A stretch of DNA of 5,439 nucleotides from CAXYVC01 sp964292295 (GTDB lineage Bacteria > Acidobacteriota > Holophagae > Holophagales > Holophagaceae). The translations under genes were made by a program, and so were the position numbers. How positions within the stretch are numbered: the first letter of the stretch is position 1; every line of letters begins with the position of its first letter. The stretch covers positions 1 to 5,439 of the forward strand of contig CAXYVC010000148.1 of NCBI GenBank assembly GCA_964292295.1. Reading direction: 5' to 3'. Below the pieces are notes generated by a model. It did not search any database. It saw only the letters and a list, made by a program, of their open reading frames with translations, and was not told the DNA's origin. Shown here piece by piece: positions 1 through 5,439 of the stretch.

Positions 1-4
1 TCTG

Positions 5-37
5 GTTCAAAGACCCCTTCAGCGGGGTGGGAAGAAC
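5..37 (-). terminator. Possible hairpin terminator downstream of the GT9 gene
   Basis: About 30 nt past the stop codon of the minus-strand glycosyltransferase gene, ACCCC (13-17) pairs with GGGGT (24-28) around a 6-nt loop. An outer GTTC (5-8) / GAAC (34-37) pair could extend the stem across an internal loop. Read on the minus strand, the stem is followed by CTTTGAAC, which is a poor T-tract, so this is a weak intrinsic terminator at best. The remainder of 1-56 shows no gene. The piece resembling a tRNA T-loop (GGTTCAA at 4-10) does not have a matching stem. Confidence 0.3.
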
Positions 38-56
38 ATACATGCACAATGCGGGA

Positions 57-1037
57 TCAGCCTTCCAGCATGGCGGCCACGCGGCCGGGTTCCAGCTCCT
101 CCAGGCACTGCAGGCGCTGGCAGCGCCGCTCCCGGCAGGGGGAGCAGGCGATGCCCGTGCGCAGCACCGCGCCCGCACCCTCCGGAAGGCCCGAGACCAC
201 CGGATCGCTGCTGCCGAAGAGGGCCAGCACCGGCGTGCCCAGCAGCACGGAGAGGTGCAGCAGGCCCGTATCCGGCGTGACCACCCGGTCCGCCTGGCGC
301 AGGGCGGCCGCCAGCTCCCAGAGGCCCATGGAGGGCAGCGCGGGCACGCCGGAAGCCTCGGGCAGCCAGGCGCGCAGGGCCACCTCCTCGGGGCCGAGGG
401 ACCAGCGCAGCTCGCAGCGGTCCTTCAGCATCCCGGCCAGCTCCAGCCAGTGGCGCAGCGGCCAGCGCTTGATGGCGCCGCGCCGCGAGGCGCCGGGCAC
501 CAGCACGACCCGTGGGCGCCCGGACCTGGACCAGAGTTCCCCGGGATCCGGCAGCGGGACCTCCTTGAGCACGGGGCGGAAGCGCCCCAGGCCCGCCAGG
601 CCGCGGCTCGCCCCGAAGGCCTCCGCCAGGCGCAGGGCCTGGCCGTAGCGGCTCTGGGGCAGGAAGGGCAGCGGGTGCGTCTGCAGGCGGGAGGCCCCCT
701 CCCGCGTGGCCCCGTCCCCCCAGCGCTCGGGGATGCGCGCCAGACACGCCGGCAGGGCGCTCTTCAGGATGCCGTGGAAATCCAGGCTCGCGTCCGCGCC
801 CTCGATCCGCGCCGCCACGCGCCGCAGCTCGGCCAGGGCCGTCCAGGGCAGTCCCAGCCTCCGGCGGGCCACCACCACGGGCTCCAGCCAGGGGAAGGGC
901 TGCAGCAGGAAGGCGTGGCGGTCCTCCACCACCGCCTGGAGCTTCGCCTCGGGCCAGGCCGCGTGCAGGTTCGCCCAGGCGGGCAGCACGCGGAGGATGT
1001 CGCCCAGGGCAGAGAGGCGGAGCAGGGCAAGGCGCAT
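57..1037 (-). CDS. Glycosyltransferase family 9 (heptosyltransferase-like) protein
   Basis: This 326-residue protein belongs to the GT9 family, GT-B-fold enzymes such as WaaC/WaaF that transfer heptose from ADP-heptose onto the lipopolysaccharide inner core at the cytoplasmic face of the inner membrane. Visible family marks are the N-terminal LRLSALGD with Asp13 (where heptosyltransferase I has its catalytic Asp), LDFHGILKSA at 85-94, the KRWP motif at 190-193 beginning the second Rossmann half, TPDTGLLHL at 254-262 as the nucleotide-sugar motif, FGSSDP at 274-279, and a C-terminal cysteine group (Cys298, 301, 306, 311) followed by EELEPGRV, typical of the WaaF/GT9 tail. Length is normal for the family and no signal peptide is visible. 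The ATG is the first possible start because an in-frame TAG lies 12 nt upstream. No other LPS gene is in the window, so the acceptor (core heptose or another glycan) cannot be assigned. Confidence 0.88.
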   Translation of the reverse strand: MRLALLRLSALGDILRVLPAWANLHAAWPEAKLQAVVEDRHAFLLQPFPWLEPVVVARRRLGLPWTALAELRRVAARIEGADASLDFHGILKSALPACLARIPERWGDGATREGASRLQTHPLPFLPQSRYGQALRLAEAFGASRGLAGLGRFRPVLKEVPLPDPGELWSRSGRPRVVLVPGASRRGAIKRWPLRHWLELAGMLKDRCELRWSLGPEEVALRAWLPEASGVPALPSMGLWELAAALRQADRVVTPDTGLLHLSVLLGTPVLALFGSSDPVVSGLPEGAGAVLRTGIACSPCRERRCQRLQCLEELEPGRVAAMLEG

Positions 1038-1043
1038 GCAGCC

Positions 1044-1049
1044 ATCCTA
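1044..1049 (-). promoter_or_regulatory. TAGGAT element 6 nt before the GT9 start codon
   Basis: On the minus strand, TAGGAT followed by GGCTGC leads directly into the ATG at 1037. Two readings are possible. One is a -10 hexamer of the TANNNT type placed so that transcription would begin at or next to the ATG (a leaderless mRNA). The other is a ribosome binding site, AGGA at 1048-1045, spaced 7 nt from the start. Its TAG is in frame and fixes the ATG as the first possible start. Nearly the same element precedes the RNase R gene at the same distance. No good -35 hexamer is visible upstream. Confidence 0.35.
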
Positions 1050-1052
1050 CCC

Positions 1053-1094
1053 GGCCCTCCCGGGCCTTCGCCGGTCCCCGGCGGCCTCTGGCCG
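1053..1094. repeat. Three adjacent short inverted repeats in the divergent intergenic region
   Basis: Between the divergent GT9 and membrane-protein genes, three small potential hairpins lie back to back. They are GGCCC (1053-1057) with GGGCC (1062-1066), CGCCGG (1069-1074) with CCGGCG (1078-1083), and CGGCC (1082-1086) with GGCCG (1090-1094); the last two share two bases. Loops are 3-4 nt. They may be operator or transcript-structure elements, but short GC-only arms arise easily by chance at this base composition. Confidence 0.25.
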
Positions 1095-1146
1095 AAGGGA
1101 AGCCCCCCGTGCACGCCGCGCGGGATACCGTAGGGACGCTCTTCCC

Positions 1147-1151
1147 GGAGG
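1147..1151 (+). promoter_or_regulatory. Shine-Dalgarno site of the membrane-protein gene
   Basis: GGAGG lies 6 nt upstream of the ATG at 1158, a strong match to the anti-SD sequence at good spacing, and it decides this start. Upstream, TACCGT at 1126-1131 is a weak -10 candidate with no recognisable -35. Confidence 0.7.
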
Positions 1152-1157
1152 TCTGCC

Positions 1158-2000
1158 ATGTCCGAGGCGCTGGACGCCTACCTCGCCGGTCTGGATCCGG
1201 TCCTCGTCCCGGCGGCGCGGGCGCGGATCCACGCCGAACAGGCTCGCCTGGCCTGGGAGGAACCCGGGCTCGGGGCGGAAGAGGCCCTGCGCCGCGCCCT
1301 GGCCTGCCTGGACCTGCCGGAACGTCGCGCGCAGGCAGCACCCGCCCCCGCACCTCCACCCGAGCCGGAGCTGCGCCTCCCCTGGCCCACCTTCCTGGGC
1401 ATCCTGCGGGAGCCCAGGGCCTATGCAGGCATGGTGTACCTGCTGTTCTGCCCCTTCCTGGGCCTCGCCTACACCACCTGGATCCTGACGGGCCTGGGTC
1501 TCGCCCTCAGCCTCCTGGTCCTCCTGGTGGGCTTTCCCCTGCTCCTGGGGCTGTTCCTGTCCGTGCGGGCCCTGGGGCGCCTGGAAGCCCGCCTGGTGAC
1601 GGTGCTCCTGGGGGTGCCCGTGCCCTGTCGGGCCCCCCTGCTGCCGCAGGGCCGCGGCTGGTGGCAACGCCTGGGACGCCTCTTCCGGGAGCCCTCCACC
1701 TGGAAGAGCCTGCTCTATCTGCTGATCCAGGCCGTCCCGGGAAGCCTTTGCGCGGCACTCCTGACCGGGGCCCTCACCCTGGCCTTCGCCCTCCTGGCAC
1801 TCCCCTTTCTGTCCCACCTGGGGACGGGGCTGGTCTCCCTCGACGGATACACCTTCGACCCGGCCCTCTGGCAGCGCCTCCTGGCGGGCACCCTCGGCGC
1901 CCTGGGCCTGGTGGGCTGCTTCCACCTGGCCTGGGCGCTGGGACGCCTGTACGGGCGCTTTGCCCGGGCGCTGCTGGGGGAGCTCAGTCCCCGAAGCTGA
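1158..2000 (+). CDS. HAAS-like / putative-sensor-domain multi-pass membrane protein
   Basis: This 280-residue integral membrane protein has two parts. Residues 1-55 form a soluble helical segment rich in Ala, Glu and Arg, resembling the HAAS/DUF1700-type helical domain found on membrane signalling proteins. A Pro/Ala-rich linker (about 58-72) follows. The rest resembles the 'putative sensor' membrane domain: hydrophobic segments near 89-109 and 112-137, the family-like LEARLVTVLLGVPVP after the second helix, a polar stretch at 162-183, TWKSLLYLL entering a third hydrophobic block (about 184-216), an external-looking loop (217-238), and a last helix near 241-262, ending with a short basic tail. 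In other bacteria such domains occur alone or fused to histidine kinases, often beside PadR regulators. Here no kinase, output domain or PadR gene is visible, so the signal and partner are unknown. The 3' end overlaps the convergent phosphofructokinase gene by 17 bp. Confidence 0.75.
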   Translation: MSEALDAYLAGLDPVLVPAARARIHAEQARLAWEEPGLGAEEALRRALACLDLPERRAQAAPAPAPPPEPELRLPWPTFLGILREPRAYAGMVYLLFCPFLGLAYTTWILTGLGLALSLLVLLVGFPLLLGLFLSVRALGRLEARLVTVLLGVPVPCRAPLLPQGRGWWQRLGRLFREPSTWKSLLYLLIQAVPGSLCAALLTGALTLAFALLALPFLSHLGTGLVSLDGYTFDPALWQRLLAGTLGALGLVGCFHLAWALGRLYGRFARALLGELSPRS

Positions 2001-3096
2001 TGCCGATGTCCCGGGCCGTCTTCACGGTGTCGCAGTCCACGGGAACCGCCTTCATGCGGCCCGCCACCTCTTCCAGGGGCACGTAGTTCACGCCCGGGTG
2101 CGCCAGGGCCACCATGACGCCGCTCTGGCCCTCCTCCAGGGCGCGCACGGCCGCCGCGCCGAAGCGCAGGGCCGCCAGGCGGTCGAAGGTGGTGGGGCTG
2201 CCCCCGCGCAGGAGGTGGCCCAGCACGACCAGGCGGGATTCCTTGCCCGTGAGCTCCTGGAGTTCCCGGGCCACGCGCTCGCCGACGCCCCCCAGGCGCT
2301 CCTGGTGGCCGACCTCCGCCGCCTCCTGCACGGTGCGCCCGCCCTGGAGGGCCTGGGCGCCTTCCGCCACGACGACCAGGGAGTACATCCGGCCCTGGTT
2401 GTCCCGGGCCCGGATGTGGGAGGCCACCTTCTGCAGATCGAAGGGGATCTCGGGGATCAGGACGGCGTGGGCGCCTCCGGCGATGCCCGCGTTCAGGGCG
2501 ATCCAGCCCGCGTAGCGGCCCATCACCTCGACCACCATGACGCGCTGGTGGCTCTCGGCGGTGCTGTGCAGGCGGTCCAGGCACTCCGTGGCAAAGGCCA
2601 CCGCGGTGTCGAAGCCGAAGGTGGTGAAGGTCTTGTCCAGGTCGTTGTCGATGGTCTTGGGAACCCCCACGACGCGCAGCCCCTTCTGGCACAGCACGTG
2701 GGCGAGGGTCAGGGAGCCGTCCCCGCCGATGGAGATCAGGGCATCCAGTTCGCGCTTGGCGAAGAACTCGAGGATCTCGTCCGTGCGGTCCACCTCGCGG
2801 ATGCTGCCGTCGGGCATGCGCAGGGGGAAGCAGCGCGGGTTCCCGCGGTTCGTGGTGCCGAGGATGGTGCCGCCCAGGTGGGCGATGCCGCGCACGTGCT
2901 CCTGGGTCAGGCGGAAGACGCCGCCGTTGGGATAGCGCTCGGGGAAGAGGATGCCGTTGAAGCCGTCCCGGATGCCGTAGCACTCCCATCCCCGGTTCGC
3001 AGCGCCAAGCACCGCCGCGCGGATCACGGCGTTGAGCCCCGGGGCATCCCCTCCGCCGGTGCAAATGGCGATGCGACGGATGGAGTGGCTGGACAT
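1984..3096 (-). CDS. pfkA: 6-phosphofructokinase, group III type with ATP-type glycine
   Basis: This 370-residue enzyme phosphorylates fructose 6-phosphate to fructose 1,6-bisphosphate, the committed cytoplasmic step of glycolysis. Motifs align with E. coli PfkA at a constant offset of 23: GGGDAPGLN at 14-22, GGDGS at 124-128, PKTIDND at 146-152 with the catalytic base Asp150 (Asp127), Arg185 (Arg162), MGR at 192-194, and Glu245 (Glu222). Then about 22 extra residues (roughly 250-285) precede Arg288, His294 and Arg297 of GHLLRGGSP, which match Arg243, His249 and Arg252. Donor-site residues are mixed: Gly127 (Gly104, ATP-type) and Lys147 (Lys124, typical of PPi-dependent and related long enzymes). 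Gly at 104 favours ATP as donor, but this needs an assay. The start follows a strong SD; longer in-frame readings upstream run antisense through the RNase R gene and are unlikely. The gene is divergent from the RNase R gene across 79 bp. Confidence 0.93.
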   Translation of the reverse strand: MSSHSIRRIAICTGGGDAPGLNAVIRAAVLGAANRGWECYGIRDGFNGILFPERYPNGGVFRLTQEHVRGIAHLGGTILGTTNRGNPRCFPLRMPDGSIREVDRTDEILEFFAKRELDALISIGGDGSLTLAHVLCQKGLRVVGVPKTIDNDLDKTFTTFGFDTAVAFATECLDRLHSTAESHQRVMVVEVMGRYAGWIALNAGIAGGAHAVLIPEIPFDLQKVASHIRARDNQGRMYSLVVVAEGAQALQGGRTVQEAAEVGHQERLGGVGERVARELQELTGKESRLVVLGHLLRGGSPTTFDRLAALRFGAAAVRALEEGQSGVMVALAHPGVNYVPLEEVAGRMKAVPVDCDTVKTARDIGISFGD

Positions 3097-3100
3097 GAAG

Positions 3101-3107
3101 CCTCCTT
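3101..3107 (-). promoter_or_regulatory. Shine-Dalgarno site of the phosphofructokinase gene
   Basis: On the minus strand AAGGAGG precedes the ATG at 3096 by 4 nt. It is a near-complete SD and fixes the start at MSSHSIRR, placing the GGGDAPGLN nucleotide motif at residue 14, as normal for the family. Confidence 0.75.
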
Positions 3108-3124
3108 GGGAATGGCGGGAGGAA

Positions 3125-3130
3125 AGCATA
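3125..3130 (-). promoter_or_regulatory. Candidate -10 element of the phosphofructokinase promoter
   Basis: TATGCT on the minus strand matches the -10 consensus at four of six positions, including the key TA...T. It would start transcription about 20 nt before the ATG, just far enough to include the SD. No convincing -35 lies 16-18 bp upstream. The region is only 79 bp, so the promoter must lie here or inside the start of the RNase R gene. Confidence 0.3.
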
Positions 3131-3140
3131 GCGCCTCTGC

Positions 3141-3169
3141 GTGAAAGGTGCGGCCCCGGGGCGTAGGCT
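3141..3169 (+). promoter_or_regulatory. Candidate promoter of the RNase R gene, possibly leaderless
   Basis: GTGAAA (3141-3146) and TAGGCT (3164-3169) are separated by 17 bp and resemble -35 and TANNNT -10 hexamers. The -10 ends 6 nt before the ATG at 3176, so transcription would begin at or near the start codon. No good Shine-Dalgarno is present apart from AGG inside the same hexamer. The TAG of this hexamer is in frame with the gene and closes the reading frame upstream. The layout copies that seen before the GT9 gene. Confidence 0.35.
3153..3162. repeat. Perfect 10-bp palindrome in the pfkA-rnr divergent region
   Basis: GCCCCGGGGC reads the same on both strands and lies within the spacer of the candidate RNase R promoter. 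It could be a small operator half or simply a chance product of high GC. Flanking bases do not extend the symmetry. Confidence 0.2.
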
Positions 3170-3175
3170 GGTGCC

Positions 3176-5439
3176 ATGGCCACCTTCCGCAAGCCCGCCT
3201 CCTCCCGCTCCCGCCGCAGCGGGCGCGACTCCGACGCCCGCCCCTCCCGGCGCGCTGCCGCCCCGGGGGCCAGCCTGCCCTTCCGCCCCTTCGAGACCTT
3301 CGAGGCCACCTTCCTGGGGCACCCGGAGGGCAGCCTGGGCTTCCTGCGCCCCGCGGGCCTCCCCAAGGGCGCGGGCCTTGACCTCCTGGTGGACTGGCGG
3401 GACGCAGCCGGCGCCATCCACGGGGACCGGGTGCAGGCGGAGGTGGCGGGCGAGAGCCGGGACGGGCGCCTGCGGGGCCGGGTGCTCAAGGTGCTCTCCC
3501 GCAGCACCGATCCCCTTCCCGCACTGCTGCAGAAGCAGCCCTGGGGCTGGAGGGCCCAGCCGCTGGAGCCGCGCCTGACCCAGGTCATCAGCGTGCCGCC
3601 CAGCGATCTGGCCAGCGAGGGGGATCTGGTGAGCGTGCGCCTGGACCCCGATCCCTCCCTCCCGCAGCTGCGGGGCACCGTCCTCGCCCGCCTGGGCCGC
3701 CCCGCCGACCTGAAGATCGAGAACCGCCTCACGGCCGCCCTCTACAAGCTCCGCACCGAGTTCCCCGAGGCGGTGATGCAGGAGCTGGCCCCCTTCCCCA
3801 CGGAGATCCCCGCCGCCTGGATCGCGGGCCGGGAGGATCTGCGCGGGCTCCCCACCGTCACCGTGGATCCGCCCTCCGCCAAGGACTTCGACGACGCCAT
3901 CAGCCTGGAGCGGCTCCCCGCCGGGGAGGGCGGAGGCTGGCTGCTGGGCGTGCACATCGCGGACGTGAGCCACTATGTGGCCGAAGGGGGGCCGCTGGAC
4001 GCGGAAGCCCGCCTGCGCGGCACCTCCGTGTACTTCCCGGACGAGTGCATCCCCATGCTTCCCGAGCGCCTCTCGGGCGAGCTGTGCAGCCTCCGGGAGG
4101 GCGTGGACCGCCTGACCCTGAGCGCCTGGATCACCCTCGCGCCAAGCCTGGAGGTTCTGGAGACCCGCTTCTCCGAGAGCGTCATCCGTTCCCGACGCCG
4201 CCTCACCTACGACCAGGTGAAGGCCGCCTGCATCGACCAGGGCGCCCGGGAGCGGGAGGAACTTGGCGCGGAGCTCTGCGCCATGCTCGACGCGTCCCTG
4301 GAGCTCTCCCGCCGTCTGACCAAGGCCAGGCTGGGGCGCGGCGCCCTGAACCTGGACACGGAGGAGACCGAGTTCCTCTTCGACGCGGAGGGGCGCCCCG
4401 TGGACGCCCGGCGCTACCCGCGCCACGACGCCCACCGCATGATCGAGGAGTTCATGCTCCTGGCCAACGAGGCCGTGGCCCGCTTCTTCACCCGCGGGAA
4501 GCTGCCCACCATCTACCGCATCCACGACGCGCCGGACCCCCTGAAGCTGGAGGTCTTCAAGGAGATCGCGGGCGCCTTCGGGCTCATCCGGCGCCAGGAC
4601 ACGCCGAGTCCCGAGGTGCTGAACGCCCTGCTGGACAAGATCCGCGGCGGCCCCCTGGAGGCCATGCTGAACACGGCGCTGCTGCGCTCCCTGAAGAAGG
4701 CGGAGTACAGCGCGGACAACATCGGGCACTCGGGGCTCGCCCTCCAGGACTACCTGCACTTCACCAGCCCCATCCGCCGCTACCCGGATCTGGTGGTGCA
4801 CCGCCTGCTGCGGAAGGCGCTGCGCAAGGAGGCCTTCCCGGAGGGCCTCCACGGCCACCTGGCCATCCTGGCCAAGCAGGCCAGCGACGCGGAACAGGGC
4901 GCCACGGAGGCGGAGCGCGAGAACGACCGCTGGAAGACCTGCCTGCTCCTGCGCGAGAAGGTCGGCCAGCGCTACGAAGGGCGCATCACCGGCTTCTCCT
5001 TGAGGGTGGCCTTCGTGCGCCTGGATGCTCCCTTCGTGGAAGTGGGCGTCCCCCTCGGCGCCCTGGGCGAAGGCTTCCAGGTGGATGAGCACCGCACCCG
5101 CTGCACGGGCCACGGGGGACAGGTGGTCCTGTCCATCGGGGACGCCGTGAAGGTGGAAATCACGAGCGTGGACGAGCACCTGCACCGGGTCTCCGCATGG
5201 ATCCTGGAGGTCCAGGCCCAGGACGCCAAGGGCCGGCGTTTCGCCTTCACCCCTTCCCTCACGGCCCCCGCCACGCTGCGGGAGGGGGACTTCGTGCCGG
5301 AACGCCGGGGCCGAGACCGGAAGACCGGAGGCATGCCCCCAAAGGGCCGCCCCCCCAAGCCGGCCAGACAGAAGGAAGGGCGCCCCAAGGCGCCGAAGGG
5401 CAGCGTCCGGGGCGGGGGGAAACGCAGGAAAAAGGGACC
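3176..5439 (+). CDS. rnr: Ribonuclease R (RNB-family 3'-5' exoribonuclease), 3' end cut by the window
   Basis: The frame is open from the ATG to the window edge, giving 754 codons and no stop, so the C-terminus is missing. RNase R degrades structured RNA processively from the 3' end and acts in RNA turnover and quality control in the cytoplasm. In order there are a basic N-terminal tail (1-30), an OB/cold-shock-like domain (about 42-108), a second one (about 112-172), the RNB catalytic domain (about 221-545), an S1 domain (about 596-677) and a Lys/Arg-rich tail (709-754 onward, 19 basic against 3 acidic residues). Catalytic Asp231, 237, 239 and 240 in DPPSAKDFDDA match Asp272, 278, 280 and 281 of the E. 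coli enzyme. Also present are HIADVSHYV (260-268), IYRIHDAPDP, and HFTSPIRRYPDLVVHR at 528-543. The N-terminal winged-helix domain of E. coli RNase R is absent. The start is fixed by an in-frame TAG 12 nt upstream. Confidence 0.93.
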   Translation, partial: MATFRKPASSRSRRSGRDSDARPSRRAAAPGASLPFRPFETFEATFLGHPEGSLGFLRPAGLPKGAGLDLLVDWRDAAGAIHGDRVQAEVAGESRDGRLRGRVLKVLSRSTDPLPALLQKQPWGWRAQPLEPRLTQVISVPPSDLASEGDLVSVRLDPDPSLPQLRGTVLARLGRPADLKIENRLTAALYKLRTEFPEAVMQELAPFPTEIPAAWIAGREDLRGLPTVTVDPPSAKDFDDAISLERLPAGEGGGWLLGVHIADVSHYVAEGGPLDAEARLRGTSVYFPDECIPMLPERLSGELCSLREGVDRLTLSAWITLAPSLEVLETRFSESVIRSRRRLTYDQVKAACIDQGAREREELGAELCAMLDASLELSRRLTKARLGRGALNLDTEETEFLFDAEGRPVDARRYPRHDAHRMIEEFMLLANEAVARFFTRGKLPTIYRIHDAPDPLKLEVFKEIAGAFGLIRRQDTPSPEVLNALLDKIRGGPLEAMLNTALLRSLKKAEYSADNIGHSGLALQDYLHFTSPIRRYPDLVVHRLLRKALRKEAFPEGLHGHLAILAKQASDAEQGATEAERENDRWKTCLLLREKVGQRYEGRITGFSLRVAFVRLDAPFVEVGVPLGALGEGFQVDEHRTRCTGHGGQVVLSIGDAVKVEITSVDEHLHRVSAWILEVQAQDAKGRRFAFTPSLTAPATLREGDFVPERRGRDRKTGGMPPKGRPPKPARQKEGRPKAPKGSVRGGGKRRKKG

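Noticed and set aside
1..30. tRNA-like T-loop (GGTTCAA at 4-10)
   Set aside because: The stem needed on both sides of the loop does not pair, and the base expected to close the loop is wrong.
27..1133. Plus-strand open frame antisense to the GT9 gene
   Set aside because: The product is Gln/Gly/Arg/Ala-rich with no motifs; the minus strand encodes the complete GT9 motif set.
1047..1925. Minus-strand open frame antisense to the membrane-protein gene
   Set aside because: It is Gln/Gly/Glu-rich and is the complement of hydrophobic Leu/Ala codons; the plus-strand frame has an SD, membrane helices and family resemblance.
1960..3144. Plus-strand open frame antisense to the phosphofructokinase gene
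   Set aside because: The translation is His/Gly/Ala-rich without recognisable domains, and it covers a well-supported gene on the other strand.
3141..3578. Plus-strand open frame of 145 codons starting just upstream of the RNase R gene
   Set aside because: It is Pro/Ala/Ser/Arg-rich, out of frame with the cold-shock-like domain of RNase R, and carries no motif.
3097..3732. N-terminal extension of the phosphofructokinase reading frame to 3732
   Set aside because: The extra 212 codons are antisense to the RNase R gene and low-complexity, while the ATG at 3096 has a strong SD and gives the normal family N-terminus.
1715..5185. Very long minus-strand open frame (about 1156 codons) running antisense to the RNase R gene and through the phosphofructokinase gene out of frame
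   Set aside because: It is a by-product of GC-rich third codon positions. Its translation is low-complexity (Gly, Ala, Arg, Gln, His) with no family motifs, whereas both overlapped genes have clear conserved motifs in their own frames.

Overview
This window is very GC-rich (roughly 70% by eye, with codon third positions almost all G or C). It carries four protein-coding genes packed with little spacing. A GT9 glycosyltransferase of the heptosyltransferase superfamily suggests a Gram-negative envelope. Together with the composition and the Shine-Dalgarno sites, this fits a high-GC Gram-negative bacterium; a Holophagae/Geothrix-type Acidobacteriota or a similar lineage is my guess, with low confidence. 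No RNA gene, mobile element, CRISPR array or other sign of transfer was seen.

Layout. Positions 1-56 are a short non-coding end with a possible terminator hairpin. Positions 57-1037 (-) encode the GT9 glycosyltransferase. Positions 1038-1157 are a divergent intergenic region with three small adjacent inverted repeats. Positions 1158-2000 (+) encode a multi-pass membrane protein with an N-terminal HAAS-like helical domain and a 'putative sensor' membrane domain. Positions 1984-3096 (-) encode a 6-phosphofructokinase of the long (group III / PPi-like) clade with an ATP-type glycine; its 3' end overlaps the membrane-protein gene by 17 bp. Positions 3097-3175 are a 79-bp divergent intergenic region. 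From 3176 (+) to the window edge runs an RNase R-type 3'-5' exoribonuclease whose stop codon lies beyond the window; 754 codons are visible.

How the genes relate. No operon is visible: each gene is oriented opposite to its neighbour (-,+,-,+), so each must have its own promoter. The functions (envelope glycan assembly, membrane sensing, glycolysis, RNA turnover) do not form one pathway. This is mostly an ordinary housekeeping region and I see no convincing undescribed system. The most interesting signal is regulatory. The GT9 and RNase R genes share a GTAGGNTGG element whose TAGGNT core ends exactly 6 nt before the ATG, while the other two genes have clear GGAGG-type ribosome binding sites. 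This hints at two classes of translation start, leaderless or weak-SD versus SD-led.
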